Assembly (NCBI GenBank): GCA_964610175.1
Contig: CAZSVE010000063.1
Coordinates: forward strand, 1 to 17,656
Direction of reading: 5' to 3'
Source: CAZSVE01 sp964610175
GTDB lineage: Bacteria; Pseudomonadota; Gammaproteobacteria; HK1
Length of the DNA: 17,656 bases
Part shown: positions 1 through 5,970 of the stretch, in pieces
Layout: each line of letters starts with the position of its first letter
Numbering within the stretch: the first letter of the stretch is position 1
The notes under the pieces: model-generated
Told to the model about the DNA's origin: nothing
Database searches by the model: none
The model's input: the letters and a program-made list of their open reading frames with translations, nothing else
Program-made: the position numbers and the translations under genes

Positions 1-18
1 AAATCAAAACAATCAACT

Positions 19-132
19 CCCCGTAGGGGAAACTCCGGGCGGAGTCGCCCGATGCCCGAAACGGGCACGTCGGTAAATGGGGGGAATCGACCCCCTCGCG
101 GCAACGGGGAGGGAGTGGCGCAAGCCTCTCCC
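19..132. other. Cluster of five consecutive small hairpins
   Basis: Five short inverted repeats follow each other: CCCC/GGGG (19-22/26-29), ACTCC/GGAGT (32-36/41-45), TGCCCG/CGGGCA (53-58/62-67), GGGG/CCCC (81-84/91-94) and GGGAGTGGC/GCCTCTCCC (111-119/124-132). The last has a T.T mismatch and a GCAA tetraloop. No protein was recognised here. The density of hairpins suggests a structured RNA, a REP-like cluster or the end of a mobile element; which of these is not decided by the sequence. Confidence 0.5.
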
Positions 133-139
133 TTACCCA
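81..139 (+). repeat. Left copy of ~59-bp inverted repeat at window ends
   Basis: By hand alignment this matches the reverse complement of 17598-17656 at 53 of 59 positions. Both copies keep a GGGG/CCCC hairpin and a 9-bp stem GGGAGTGGC/GCCTCTCCC with the same T.T mismatch; the loop is GCAA here and TAAG in the right copy. The loop may vary while the stem is kept, which argues that structure matters. It could be the terminal repeat of a large element or just two members of a dispersed family. Confidence 0.75.
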
Positions 140-163
140 ATGCATGTTCGATCAGTCCTTGGA

Positions 164-478
164 TCATCCCAGCCAGTCCTTCCCCCCATGGTCCCGATAG
201 AAGTTCTCGTGGGTACCGAAGTAGAGCAACACAATTCGATCGTTATCGACATCATCGATATACGAGAACAAATAAAGCTGGGTTTTCACCTTGAACTTGT
301 AGACGCGGATTCCAGCCAGATCCCCCACCTTCATTCGGCCCGCCTCGGGATCGGATATCACGATTCGGATCGCTTCATCCAATGCCGCCTTGACCCTCGG
401 GGAAAGCTTTTCGACGATGCGGTTGAAGTGCCCGGTAGCAACTACGCCCCTCTCGAGGCTTTCATCTCGGGACTTCAT
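164..478 (-). CDS. RelE/ParE-superfamily toxin of a type II toxin-antitoxin system
   Basis: A 104-residue protein, the usual size for RelE/ParE/HigB-type toxins, which in the RelE branch act as ribosome-dependent mRNA endonucleases. The C-terminal half shows the family pattern: MKVGDLAGIRVYKFK around residues 50-64, then a hydrophobic strand (QLYLFSYIDD) and a closing ALGSHENFYRDL-like end, here YFGTHENFYRD. The gene starts 10 bp downstream of the putative antitoxin stop, so the two are probably cotranscribed from the antitoxin side. The 3' end lies ~25 bp from the structured repeat at 81-139. Family assignment is from motifs recognised by eye; whether it cleaves mRNA or targets gyrase is not visible. 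Confidence 0.75.
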   Translation of the reverse strand: MKSRDESLERGVVATGHFNRIVEKLSPRVKAALDEAIRIVISDPEAGRMKVGDLAGIRVYKFKVKTQLYLFSYIDDVDNDRIVLLYFGTHENFYRDHGGKDWLG

Positions 479-488
479 CTTGGGATTT

Positions 489-734
489 TTACCCGAAGGT
501 ATATTCTTGTACGCCCCCTGCTTCTGCCTCCGCCTTCGCCAGGAGTGTATTGGTAACGAATCGCGGGGGAAGATCGGAATTCTCTTCGGCCATCTTTCCC
601 AGAAAGGCCCAATATTCGATTTGCTTGGGGATCGAGCGTCTTTGCGTCACGCCGTGAATTCCAGCCGCGGTGATCAGTGCATCGGAGAGTTTGACTGCTT
701 GTGGCATAGGAGGGTCCAACCTGAAGGGAATCAT
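489..734 (-). CDS. ParD-like antitoxin (PF11903-type), partner of the downstream RelE-like toxin
   Basis: Up to 81 residues. From residue 10 the protein reads MPQAVKLSDALITAAG, then RRSIPKQIEYWAFLGKMAEENSDLP, the signature of the ParD-like antitoxin family, expected to bind DNA through a ribbon-helix-helix N-terminus and neutralise the toxin. The methionine at 705-707 gives the length typical of the family (72 aa); the upstream ATG at 732-734 adds nine residues. Neither has a clear Shine-Dalgarno sequence. The upstream start lies only 3 bp from the end of a ~105-bp dispersed repeat, so the native promoter has either been displaced or lies within the repeat. Confidence 0.75.
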   Translation of the reverse strand: MIPFRLDPPMPQAVKLSDALITAAGIHGVTQRRSIPKQIEYWAFLGKMAEENSDLPPRFVTNTLLAKAEAEAGGVQEYTFG

Positions 735-737
735 GAA

Positions 738-843
738 CTAGCGAGCTTGTGCTCGAACCGATGAAGCATGATTTGGCATCGGTAAAGCAAAACTGGTATT
801 TCGTAGAATTCGACGCATTTGCGAAGCTGAACGGGAAATAAAC
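738..843 (-). repeat. Dispersed ~105-bp repeat, copy A (inverted)
   Basis: On the minus strand it begins GTTTATTTCCCG and ends CAAGCTCGCTAG. It aligns along its whole length with copies at 1986-2097, 4535-4640, 10743-10845 and 16499-16608. Shared blocks include CAGCTTCGCAAAT, CAGTTTTGCTTTACCGATGCC (with copy C), CCAAATCATG (with copy B) and CGGTTCGAGCACAAGC (with copy C). This copy faces the antitoxin gene and stops 3 bp short of its first ATG. Confidence 0.8.
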
Positions 844-1177
844 AATTGAACAAACGGTGAAAAGCTTCGTTCCTTTGAAGGTGGCGATATATCCCCGGAC
901 CACACACTGGGAGAAGATTGCATTTTACCCCTTCCCGACCCGGCCAAGCCGGAGCCAGAGTCTTCCGGGCAAGGGGCAACGAGTGTCATTTCCATGGAAG
1001 GGAGAAATCTGCCGACTTTCTTGGGATCTCGAGCACACAAGGTTTCTCCCTGTGGTCGAAGCGAAAAAAAGCAAAAAATCCTTTGATCGTTTTGTTCAAG
1101 ATTCCCCGAATAACGGATTGCCAAGGATCGATTCGGTATCAAATGGTAACCTTAGTAGTATCTTATACGACTTTATT

Positions 1178-1208
1178 CCCGATCCCAAACCCGAATTTCC
1201 CAACCCCC
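1178..1208 (-). other. G-quadruplex-forming motif
   Basis: On the minus strand five runs of at least three G are separated by loops of 2, 6, 3 and 3 nt. The plus strand has CCC at 1178-1180, 1184-1186, 1190-1192 and 1199-1201, and CCCCC at 1204-1208. This satisfies the usual G3+N1-7 definition with one spare G-tract. It abuts the hairpin at 1206-1234. Folding in the cell is inference. Confidence 0.6.
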
Positions 1209-1252
1209 GAAATGCTAATCCATAGTATTTCGGGCTTGGCGAAGCTTCGCCA
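1206..1252. repeat. 11-bp hairpin followed by 16-bp perfect palindrome
   Basis: CCCGAAATGCT (1206-1216) pairs with AGTATTTCGGG (1224-1234) with one G.T wobble and a 7-nt loop. Two bases later comes the perfect palindrome TGGCGAAGCTTCGCCA (1237-1252). The core GCGAAGCTTCGC is also the distal end of the ~105-bp repeat (perfect GGCGAAGCTTCGCC at 4624-4637). No T-run follows on either strand, so an intrinsic terminator is not supported. Confidence 0.6.
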
Positions 1253-1569
1253 GGCGGTTTATTTCTCTTCGCTTTCGCCGTGACCTTCGCTTTTACCGCG
1301 ACGCCCGAAGATTCAACCCCTTGAAATGCCAGGTTCACTCGAGAAGAGCGCTACCCAAAACTTCATCCATTTGTAAAGATCGCCGTCAATGAAAATCTAT
1401 CGTTGGGAAAACCCAATCCATCCAGGAAATCATTCGCAATGATCCATCGGAAAACCGAAAATACACGAAAAGGAAATCCGCTTTTCCAGGGATTCTTCAT
1501 GGATACACTCTTGTCGATTACTCATTGAACAATCAACCTCGAACACCTTCAATCGTGGGGTAAGCTGCA

Positions 1570-1986
1570 TTGGAACTCGATAATCTAAAAAAGGTCGGCC
1601 TCAAGACCACGGTGCCACGCATGCGAATATTGCAGGTTCTGGCGGATAACCCTCAACGGCACATGAGTGCCGAGGATGTGTACAAGGCGCTATTGGATGC
1701 CGGGGAGGAGATCGGTATCGGGACCATATACCGGGTGTTGACGCAATTCGAGTCGGCGGGGCTCATCAATCGGCTACATTTCGAAGGTGCCCAATCGGTA
1801 TTCGAACTGGATGAAGGCAGCCATCATGATCATCTGCTTTGCGCCCGGTGCGGCTCCATCGAGGAGTTCATCGATGAGACCATCGAGCAGCGTCAGCGCA
1901 CCATCGCGGAGAGATTCGGTTTCACCATGACCGATCACAGCCTGTACATTTATGGGGTATGCCCAAAGTGTAGCCGGGGGGATTAG
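1570..1986 (+). CDS. fur: Ferric uptake regulator (Fur)
   Basis: A 138-residue Fur-family repressor, which binds Fe2+ and represses iron-uptake genes at Fur boxes. The N-terminal winged helix opens with ELDNLKKVGLKTTVPRMRILQVL and continues through the SAEDVYKAL and GIGTIYRVLTQFESAGLI helices, the typical Fur recognition region. The metal/dimerisation half contains SHHDHLLCARCG (first CxxC), IEEFIDETIEQRQR, and DHSLYIYGVCPKC (second CxxC), so both zinc pairs are intact and the length is normal. Translation starts at TTG (1570-1572) with GTGGGG about 10 nt upstream; no ATG lies near the expected N-terminus. The stop codon runs straight into a dispersed repeat that fills the gap to the next gene. 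Assignment to Fur rather than Zur or PerR rests on overall similarity. Confidence 0.93.
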   Translation: MELDNLKKVGLKTTVPRMRILQVLADNPQRHMSAEDVYKALLDAGEEIGIGTIYRVLTQFESAGLINRLHFEGAQSVFELDEGSHHDHLLCARCGSIEEFIDETIEQRQRTIAERFGFTMTDHSLYIYGVCPKCSRGD

Positions 1987-2097
1987 TTTGTTTTCCCCGC
2001 TCATCTTCGCAATCGGATCAGGTTTTACAAGGCCCCGATTTCGCTTCACCGACACTCAACCATGCTTTGTCGCCTCAAAGCGGGAGCTTCACTAGCC
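1986..2097 (+). repeat. Dispersed ~105-bp repeat, copy E, filling the fur-ligase gap
   Basis: The most diverged near-full-length copy. Block by block it follows the others: GTTTGTTTTCCCCGCTCATC, CTTCGCAATCGGATCAGG, TTTTACAAGGCCCCGATTT, CGCTTCACCGACACTCAACC, ATGCTTTGTCG, and the end GGGAGCTTCACTAGCC. It starts on the last base of the fur stop codon and ends next to the ATG at 2098, so this intergenic gap is essentially one repeat unit. GGGAG at 2082-2086 inside it could act as ribosome binding site for the downstream gene. Confidence 0.65.
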
Positions 2098-3470
2098 ATG
2101 CTCGATATTCCAGCACAACTCAATGCAGCCACCGTCCTCGTCGACATGCACATGACCGGGGAACGGGGAGGAAAACCCGCCATCCTTTGCGGGGAAGATA
2201 CCATCACCTATGCCGATCTTCGTGACGGCGTAAATCGCTTTGGAAACATTCTGAAGGAACTCGATACCCGCATGGAGGAAAGGGTAGCCATCCTGCTGCC
2301 TGATATCCCGGAATTCGCCTTCGCCTTCTTCGGGACCATGAAAACAGGCGCGGTGGCCGTGCCGTTGAACACCTTCCTCGACCCCGAAGAATACGTGTAT
2401 CTGCTCAACGACTGCCGCGCTCGGATACTGGTGGTGCATGCCCTGCTGATGGATCGCATTCTCGGTGTCCGGGCCAAACTAAAATACCTCCAGTACATTA
2501 CCGTGTGCGGCGGTGATTGCAACTGTGACGCCAACTATCCCCGCCTCGAGCCTCTCCTGCAAAGCGTACCGAACTTTTTGGAGGCCGCGGAAACCTGCGG
2601 TGACGACACCGCCTTCTGGCTTTACAGCGCAGGGGGCAACGGTGTTCCCAAAGGGGTCATACATCGGCACCACGACATGATCGCGGCGGCCGATGGGTAT
2701 GCCGGGGAAACACTTGGTTTGCGTGAATCCGATGTCTCCCTCTCCGTGGCCAAACTCTTCTCCGCCTACGGACTTGGAAACAGTCTTTATTTTCCCTTCC
2801 GGGTCGGCGGTACCAGTATATTCCTCCCCGACGAGCCCCAACCGAACCTCGTGTTCGATACCATCGATAAACACCAGGTTACGGTCTTCTACGCCGCGCC
2901 CAGCAGTTATGCGGCACTATTGCGGACTGCGGAAAACGAGGGGAGGGAGAGCCTCGGCCAAGTCCGCCTATGTATATCGGCGGGGGAGCCGTTGCCAGAT
3001 CCCATCTTCGAGAAATGGCTTGCGCGCTTCGGTGTGGAGATCCTGGATGGGATCGTATCCACGGAGGCGCTACATATCTTTCTCTCCAATCGGCCTGGAA
3101 AGGCCAGGGGAAACAGCATGGGGCAGACGGTACCGGGATACCATGCCCGGATCGTCGATGACGCCGGTTACGAGCTGCCACGGGGAAAGATCGGCACCCT
3201 TCTCATCCGAGGAGACAGCATTACTCCGGGATATTGGAACAAACACCAGGCCACCAGGAAAACCATCCTTGGGGAATGGTGTGACACTGGTGACAGGTTC
3301 TGGGTCGATGAGGATGGCCTTTATCACTATGTCGGACGCGCCGACGACACCGTGAAGGCAAGCGGTCGATAAAGGGAAATGGATAGCCGACGGGGCTGGA
3401 GACAGAGCTGGAAGCAGTGTTGCAAAAACACCCGGCGGTCTTCGAGAGCGGTGTTGCGGACACATCCCCG
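2098..3470 (+). pseudogene. Benzoate-CoA ligase family acyl-CoA synthetase, 3' end frameshifted
   Basis: ANL-superfamily acid-CoA ligase that would adenylate an aromatic or related acid and transfer it to CoA. From the ATG at 2098: LNAATVLVDMH, GKPAILCGEDTITYADL, then the A3 loop as YSAGGNGVPKG (the usual SSGxTGxPKG with its Ser/Thr residues replaced). The A5 region DGIVSTEALHIFLSNRPG is typical of benzoate-CoA ligases, followed by GYWN and DTGDRFWVDEDGLYHYVGRADDTVKASGR. The frame then stops at 3370-3372. Homology resumes out of frame: KWIA in a second frame at 3377-3388 and LETELEAVLQKHPAVFESGV in a third from 3396, so at least two indels lie within 30 bp. The C-terminal domain with the A10 catalytic lysine is lost. 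A truncated product might be made but should not complete the reaction. An ATG at 2062 is less likely because it lies inside the repeat and lacks family similarity. Confidence 0.82.
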
Positions 3471-3817
3471 ACCAGGATAACCGACGGGGGACGGATCAGT
3501 CGGATCTTCGCCCGTATGGTCCAGATCTATCGCCCGTATGGTCATCGAGGGAAGGATTCGAAATTTCTCGCCATACCTTTCGTGTGGAAACCTCGTGGGA
3601 AAACCATCCATAAGCAGGGAGGCGTACACCGTAAGCTTACAAGAGGTTTTCCACCAGAGTTTTCACACGATTCCACACGATCACGAAGCGAAATCCACGA
3701 ACTGCCCATACCGGATCCGGCATGGGTGGCAATGGATTTCCCACGGATTTTTCGAAGCGCCATGTTTTCATCGTTCAGGGCGTAATTATCCGTGGGACTT
3801 TCTCTTTGGATTTTTTT
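3471..3817. other. Non-coding remnant downstream of the ligase pseudogene
   Basis: No gene recognised. There is a tandem near-duplication with period 22 bp (CGCCCGTATGGTC at 3509-3521 and 3531-3543, preceded by GATCTT/GATCTA), and a 22-bp palindrome with one mismatched pair at 3705-3726 around CCGGATCCGG. The stretch probably includes decayed 3' sequence of the ligase plus the region downstream of pspA; no intrinsic terminator for pspA is evident. Confidence 0.5.
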
Positions 3818-4513
3818 CTATCCCCCACCCTTTTTGGCCTTGATCCGTTCGAGCACCGCATTGGCGGATGCAGCGCCACTGACGATCCCGGCCGCCTTGA
3901 GTTTGGTCTGCAAATCATCGCCGGACGCCTCTTTTTGCAAATCCACGGCGGCTTTCATTTGATCGGTGCGTTTTTGTTGCTTGGCCTTGATGCGCTCCAG
4001 GGAATCCGTCGCCCGAAGCATGGATGAATCGGCACCGGAGAATTTGGCTGCAATCGCCGTATTGGCCTTTTGCACGGCCTCGGTGGATTTGACCACCGAG
4101 ATCTCCCGCTGCATCATCTTGATGTTGCGCTCGGTTTCGGCGATGGTGCGCTTGAGTTGCGTTATGTTGGCCACATACCCTTGAGCGAGTTGCTCTTGTG
4201 CCTCCAGTTCATTGCTGAACTCGGCGATCTTGTTGGCGATCTCCAATGCCAGGGTCTCGTTGCCTTGTTCCAGGGCCCTTGCCGCATAACCTTCGTGCTC
4301 TTCGATCCTGGAACGGAGATCCTTGACAGCGCGGTGCACGACCATGTCTTCGGCCATGATAGCGGTAAGATTTTCCTTGGCGTTCTTGAGTTGTGTGCGG
4401 GCATCACGCATTTCTTGATCCAGGATACGTAGTGCTTGGTTGTCGACGATGGTTTCGCCGGCCTCGGTAGCGGCGCCACGCACCGCCGTGAATAGTTTTT
4501 TCCAGACACTCAT
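3818..4513 (-). CDS. pspA: PspA/IM30 family membrane-stress protein
   Basis: A 231-residue PspA/IM30 (bacterial ESCRT-III superfamily) protein that binds the inner face of the cytoplasmic membrane and stabilises it under stress. The start MSVWKKLFTAVRGAATEAGETIVDNQALRILDQEMRDA gives the amphipathic N-terminal helix and first conserved segment. Residues ~35-195 are almost entirely heptad-rich helix (QLKNAKENL, RAVKDLRSRIEEHE, ANKIAEFSNELEAQE, LKRTIAETERNIKMMQREI), and a basic tail KKGGG closes the protein. Length is normal. It lies downstream of a DUF2170 gene on the same strand, as in E. coli yjfI-yjfJ, so it is probably the YjfJ-type paralogue rather than the pspF-linked one. The two are separated by 141 bp, most of it a dispersed repeat in antisense orientation. 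Confidence 0.9.
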   Translation of the reverse strand: MSVWKKLFTAVRGAATEAGETIVDNQALRILDQEMRDARTQLKNAKENLTAIMAEDMVVHRAVKDLRSRIEEHEGYAARALEQGNETLALEIANKIAEFSNELEAQEQLAQGYVANITQLKRTIAETERNIKMMQREISVVKSTEAVQKANTAIAAKFSGADSSMLRATDSLERIKAKQQKRTDQMKAAVDLQKEASGDDLQTKLKAAGIVSGAASANAVLERIKAKKGGG

Positions 4514-4534
4514 GGTTTATCTCCATCGTAATTT

Positions 4535-4640
4535 GTTTATTTCTCGCTCGGCTTCGCAAATGAATCGAGTTCTACAAAACGCCAATTTTGCCCTCGATAC
4601 CAAATCATGTTTCATGGGTTCGAGGCGAAGCTTCGCCGGG
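4535..4640 (+). repeat. Dispersed ~105-bp repeat, copy B, inside the DUF2170-pspA pair
   Basis: Begins GTTTATTTCTCGCTCGGCTT, continues CGCAAATGAATCGAG, TTCTACAAAACGCCAATTTT, CCAAATCATGTTTCATGGG, and ends with the perfect palindrome GGCGAAGCTTCGCC (4624-4637). It is the copy closest to copy A. It lies between two genes expected to be cotranscribed, in the opposite orientation to them, so on the mRNA it would be transcribed as its complement. Confidence 0.8.
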
Positions 4641-4654
4641 TTCGACTTATCGTA

Positions 4655-5080
4655 TCAGTTCGTGGGTACCAGGTATCCACTCATGGTCTCGACGGCATTC
4701 AATGTATTGTCGCTTAGAATGCAAATCTCGTGTTGTATCTCCTCTATGCGGGAACCGACGGCCATGGCGCCGAAAATGAGGTATTGATCGCCAACCTTCC
4801 CGAAAGAGGAAAGTGGCATGGGTAGATTCATGGTCAACATGTCCTCCAGGAGATCGGTGCGCCTTGCCGGATCTATCTCGTTTTCCTTCCATAGATAGGT
4901 GGTACACAAGATCTGATCGTCATCCACGGTAAGATAGATGGGGAATTCCTCCCGATCTTCAACCGCTACTTTTACCAATGGGATTTCGCCTTCCACGATT
5001 TCGGCCAAAAGCTTCATCCCCTCGAAGGTAACAACGCCATTCAAGCCGTGGACCAGTAATGCGAGTTTTTCATTTGCCAT
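4655..5080 (-). CDS. DUF2170 (YjfI-like) family protein
   Basis: A 141-residue soluble protein matching DUF2170, the family of E. coli YjfI, whose genes commonly precede a PspA/IM30 gene. Its molecular function is unknown; the pairing points to membrane-stress response. Visible features are a compact alpha/beta protein with acidic patches (EDREEFPIYLTVDDDQILCTTYLW), PMPLSSFGKVGDQYLIFGAMAVGS, and a C-terminal ILSDNTLNAVETMSGYL. The start is taken at the ATG at 5078-5080, preceded by GGAGAAAAACG; an ATG 14 codons upstream (5122) has no such site and adds an unrelated N-terminus. It ends 141 bp before pspA. Confidence 0.82.
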   Translation of the reverse strand: MANEKLALLVHGLNGVVTFEGMKLLAEIVEGEIPLVKVAVEDREEFPIYLTVDDDQILCTTYLWKENEIDPARRTDLLEDMLTMNLPMPLSSFGKVGDQYLIFGAMAVGSRIEEIQHEICILSDNTLNAVETMSGYLVPTN

Positions 5081-5123
5081 CGTTTTTCTCCATGGAATTT
5101 TATCGGAATCATTTTGAAACACT

Positions 5124-5129
5124 ATTATA
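5124..5129 (-). promoter_or_regulatory. Possible -10 element for DUF2170-pspA
   Basis: The minus strand reads TATAAT, 44 nt before the ATG at 5080, and is preceded by the 10-bp palindrome ATCAATTGAT (5131-5140). No good -35 hexamer is found 16-18 bp upstream, so this would be a weak or activator-dependent promoter. No -24/-12 pair was found, unlike the classical pspA operon. Confidence 0.35.
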
Positions 5130-5160
5130 GATCAATTGATTGGGAGGCGGCTTTACCAGG

Positions 5161-5970
5161 CTATTCGCATTCTTCTCGCCAATAGCCCGATTTCCTCCGC
5201 GCACCATCACCGGATCGTCGTCCGGACCATTGCGCGGGATATCGAGCCCAGGCGAAAAGGGGCCAAATAGCGTGTTCCAGACCCACGTCCGGATAGATAC
5301 GCCGGGCCAATTCCAACCCGCTGGCCACAGTGCACTCCAACGCCCCGGCAAGGGAGGCGAGAAACGACCGGTCTTCCAACTCTTTCAATCCCAACGCATC
5401 CGGGTCGACGACCTCTCCACTCGTAAGCCTCATCGAGAGGAGGTCCTGGACCTTTTTAGGGTGCCTCGGCAGTTTTCGGTAAGGGGTCGGGTAAAGCCGA
5501 TATGAACGCGAGGATGATTCGATCTCGAGGCGGGGCGCGACGATCTCGAGCATGGCATCGATGAGCGAACCGGATCTCTCCCCGGAACGCAGTCGATCCT
5601 GGGCAAAAATTACTTTGACCCCGTTATTTCCGACTATTGGTTGACGCCAGCTCTCCTCGATAAAACGCCATGCGGATCGCCAGGGCTCGCCTGGTTTTTC
5701 TCCGTTTTGCAGCGCCCATCTGTCCAGGAGATCCAGCACCGCCCCACGTCGGATGGTATCGCTGGGTTCCAGCCCCAGCCCCAGCCCCAGCGCCCAGTCG
5801 ATGGTGGCCCGTTCTTTGATCCGGCCCTCCAGGAATACCATCGCGGCCCAACGCGCCATCTGCTCCGCTCCATGGGTATCCCCGCAGCGCGATTCCGCCG
5901 GTGTGGGCGCCGGATGGTGCCGCGCCGCAATTTCGATGATGGCGTCGAGCCAGCCGAGGTCCGCCTTGTG
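5161..5970 (-). pseudogene. C-terminal part of the SIR2-family protein, beyond an in-frame TGA
   Basis: Reading on in the same frame past the TGA at 5971-5973 gives 269 uninterrupted codons: HKADLGWLDAIIEIAARHHP, ending at the stop at 5161-5163. No frameshift is needed. The first internal ATG is at 5857-5859 (MARWAAMVFLEGR), with no obvious ribosome binding site. The segment is largely helical and contains a hexanucleotide repeat (CCAGCC units, 5769-5790, encoding GLGLGL). The last ~40 residues become Arg/Ser-rich (SGRRSGDGARRKSGYW), and another frame over the same DNA looks less scrambled, so a second lesion near the 3' end is possible. No function beyond 'C-terminal region of a SIR2 effector' is claimed. 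Confidence 0.7.

Larger units (their letters stand above)
844..1569. other. Intergenic region without a recognisable gene
   Basis: About 725 bp between repeat copy A and fur. Short open frames exist on both strands, but none has recognisable motifs and they overlap each other freely. The region holds a G-quadruplex motif (1178-1208, minus), a strong 11-bp hairpin (1206-1234) and a 16-bp perfect palindrome (1237-1252). Just after the palindrome, GGTTTATTTCTC at 1256 followed by a CTTCGCTTTTACCG block resembles the start of the ~105-bp repeat, so a degenerate copy may lie at about 1237-1310. The fur promoter should be in the last ~100 bp, but no convincing -35/-10 pair was found. Confidence 0.5.

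Noticed and set aside
475..903. 142-codon minus-strand open frame
   Set aside because: Overlaps the antitoxin in another frame and runs through repeat copy A; no family features.
3705..3726. 22-bp near-palindrome as a regulatory operator
   Set aside because: It lies downstream of both neighbouring genes, has no promoter nearby and includes a mismatch; kept only as a note in the intergenic entry.
3417..3785. Separate gene after the ligase
   Set aside because: Its first residues are the displaced ligase segment VLQKHPAVFESGV and the rest has no family resemblance; it is part of the pseudogene.
738..4640. Short protein (LFISRSASQM...) encoded by the ~105-bp repeat
   Set aside because: Copies A and B give similar peptides in one frame, but copies C, D and E do not keep that frame; the similarity follows from shared DNA.
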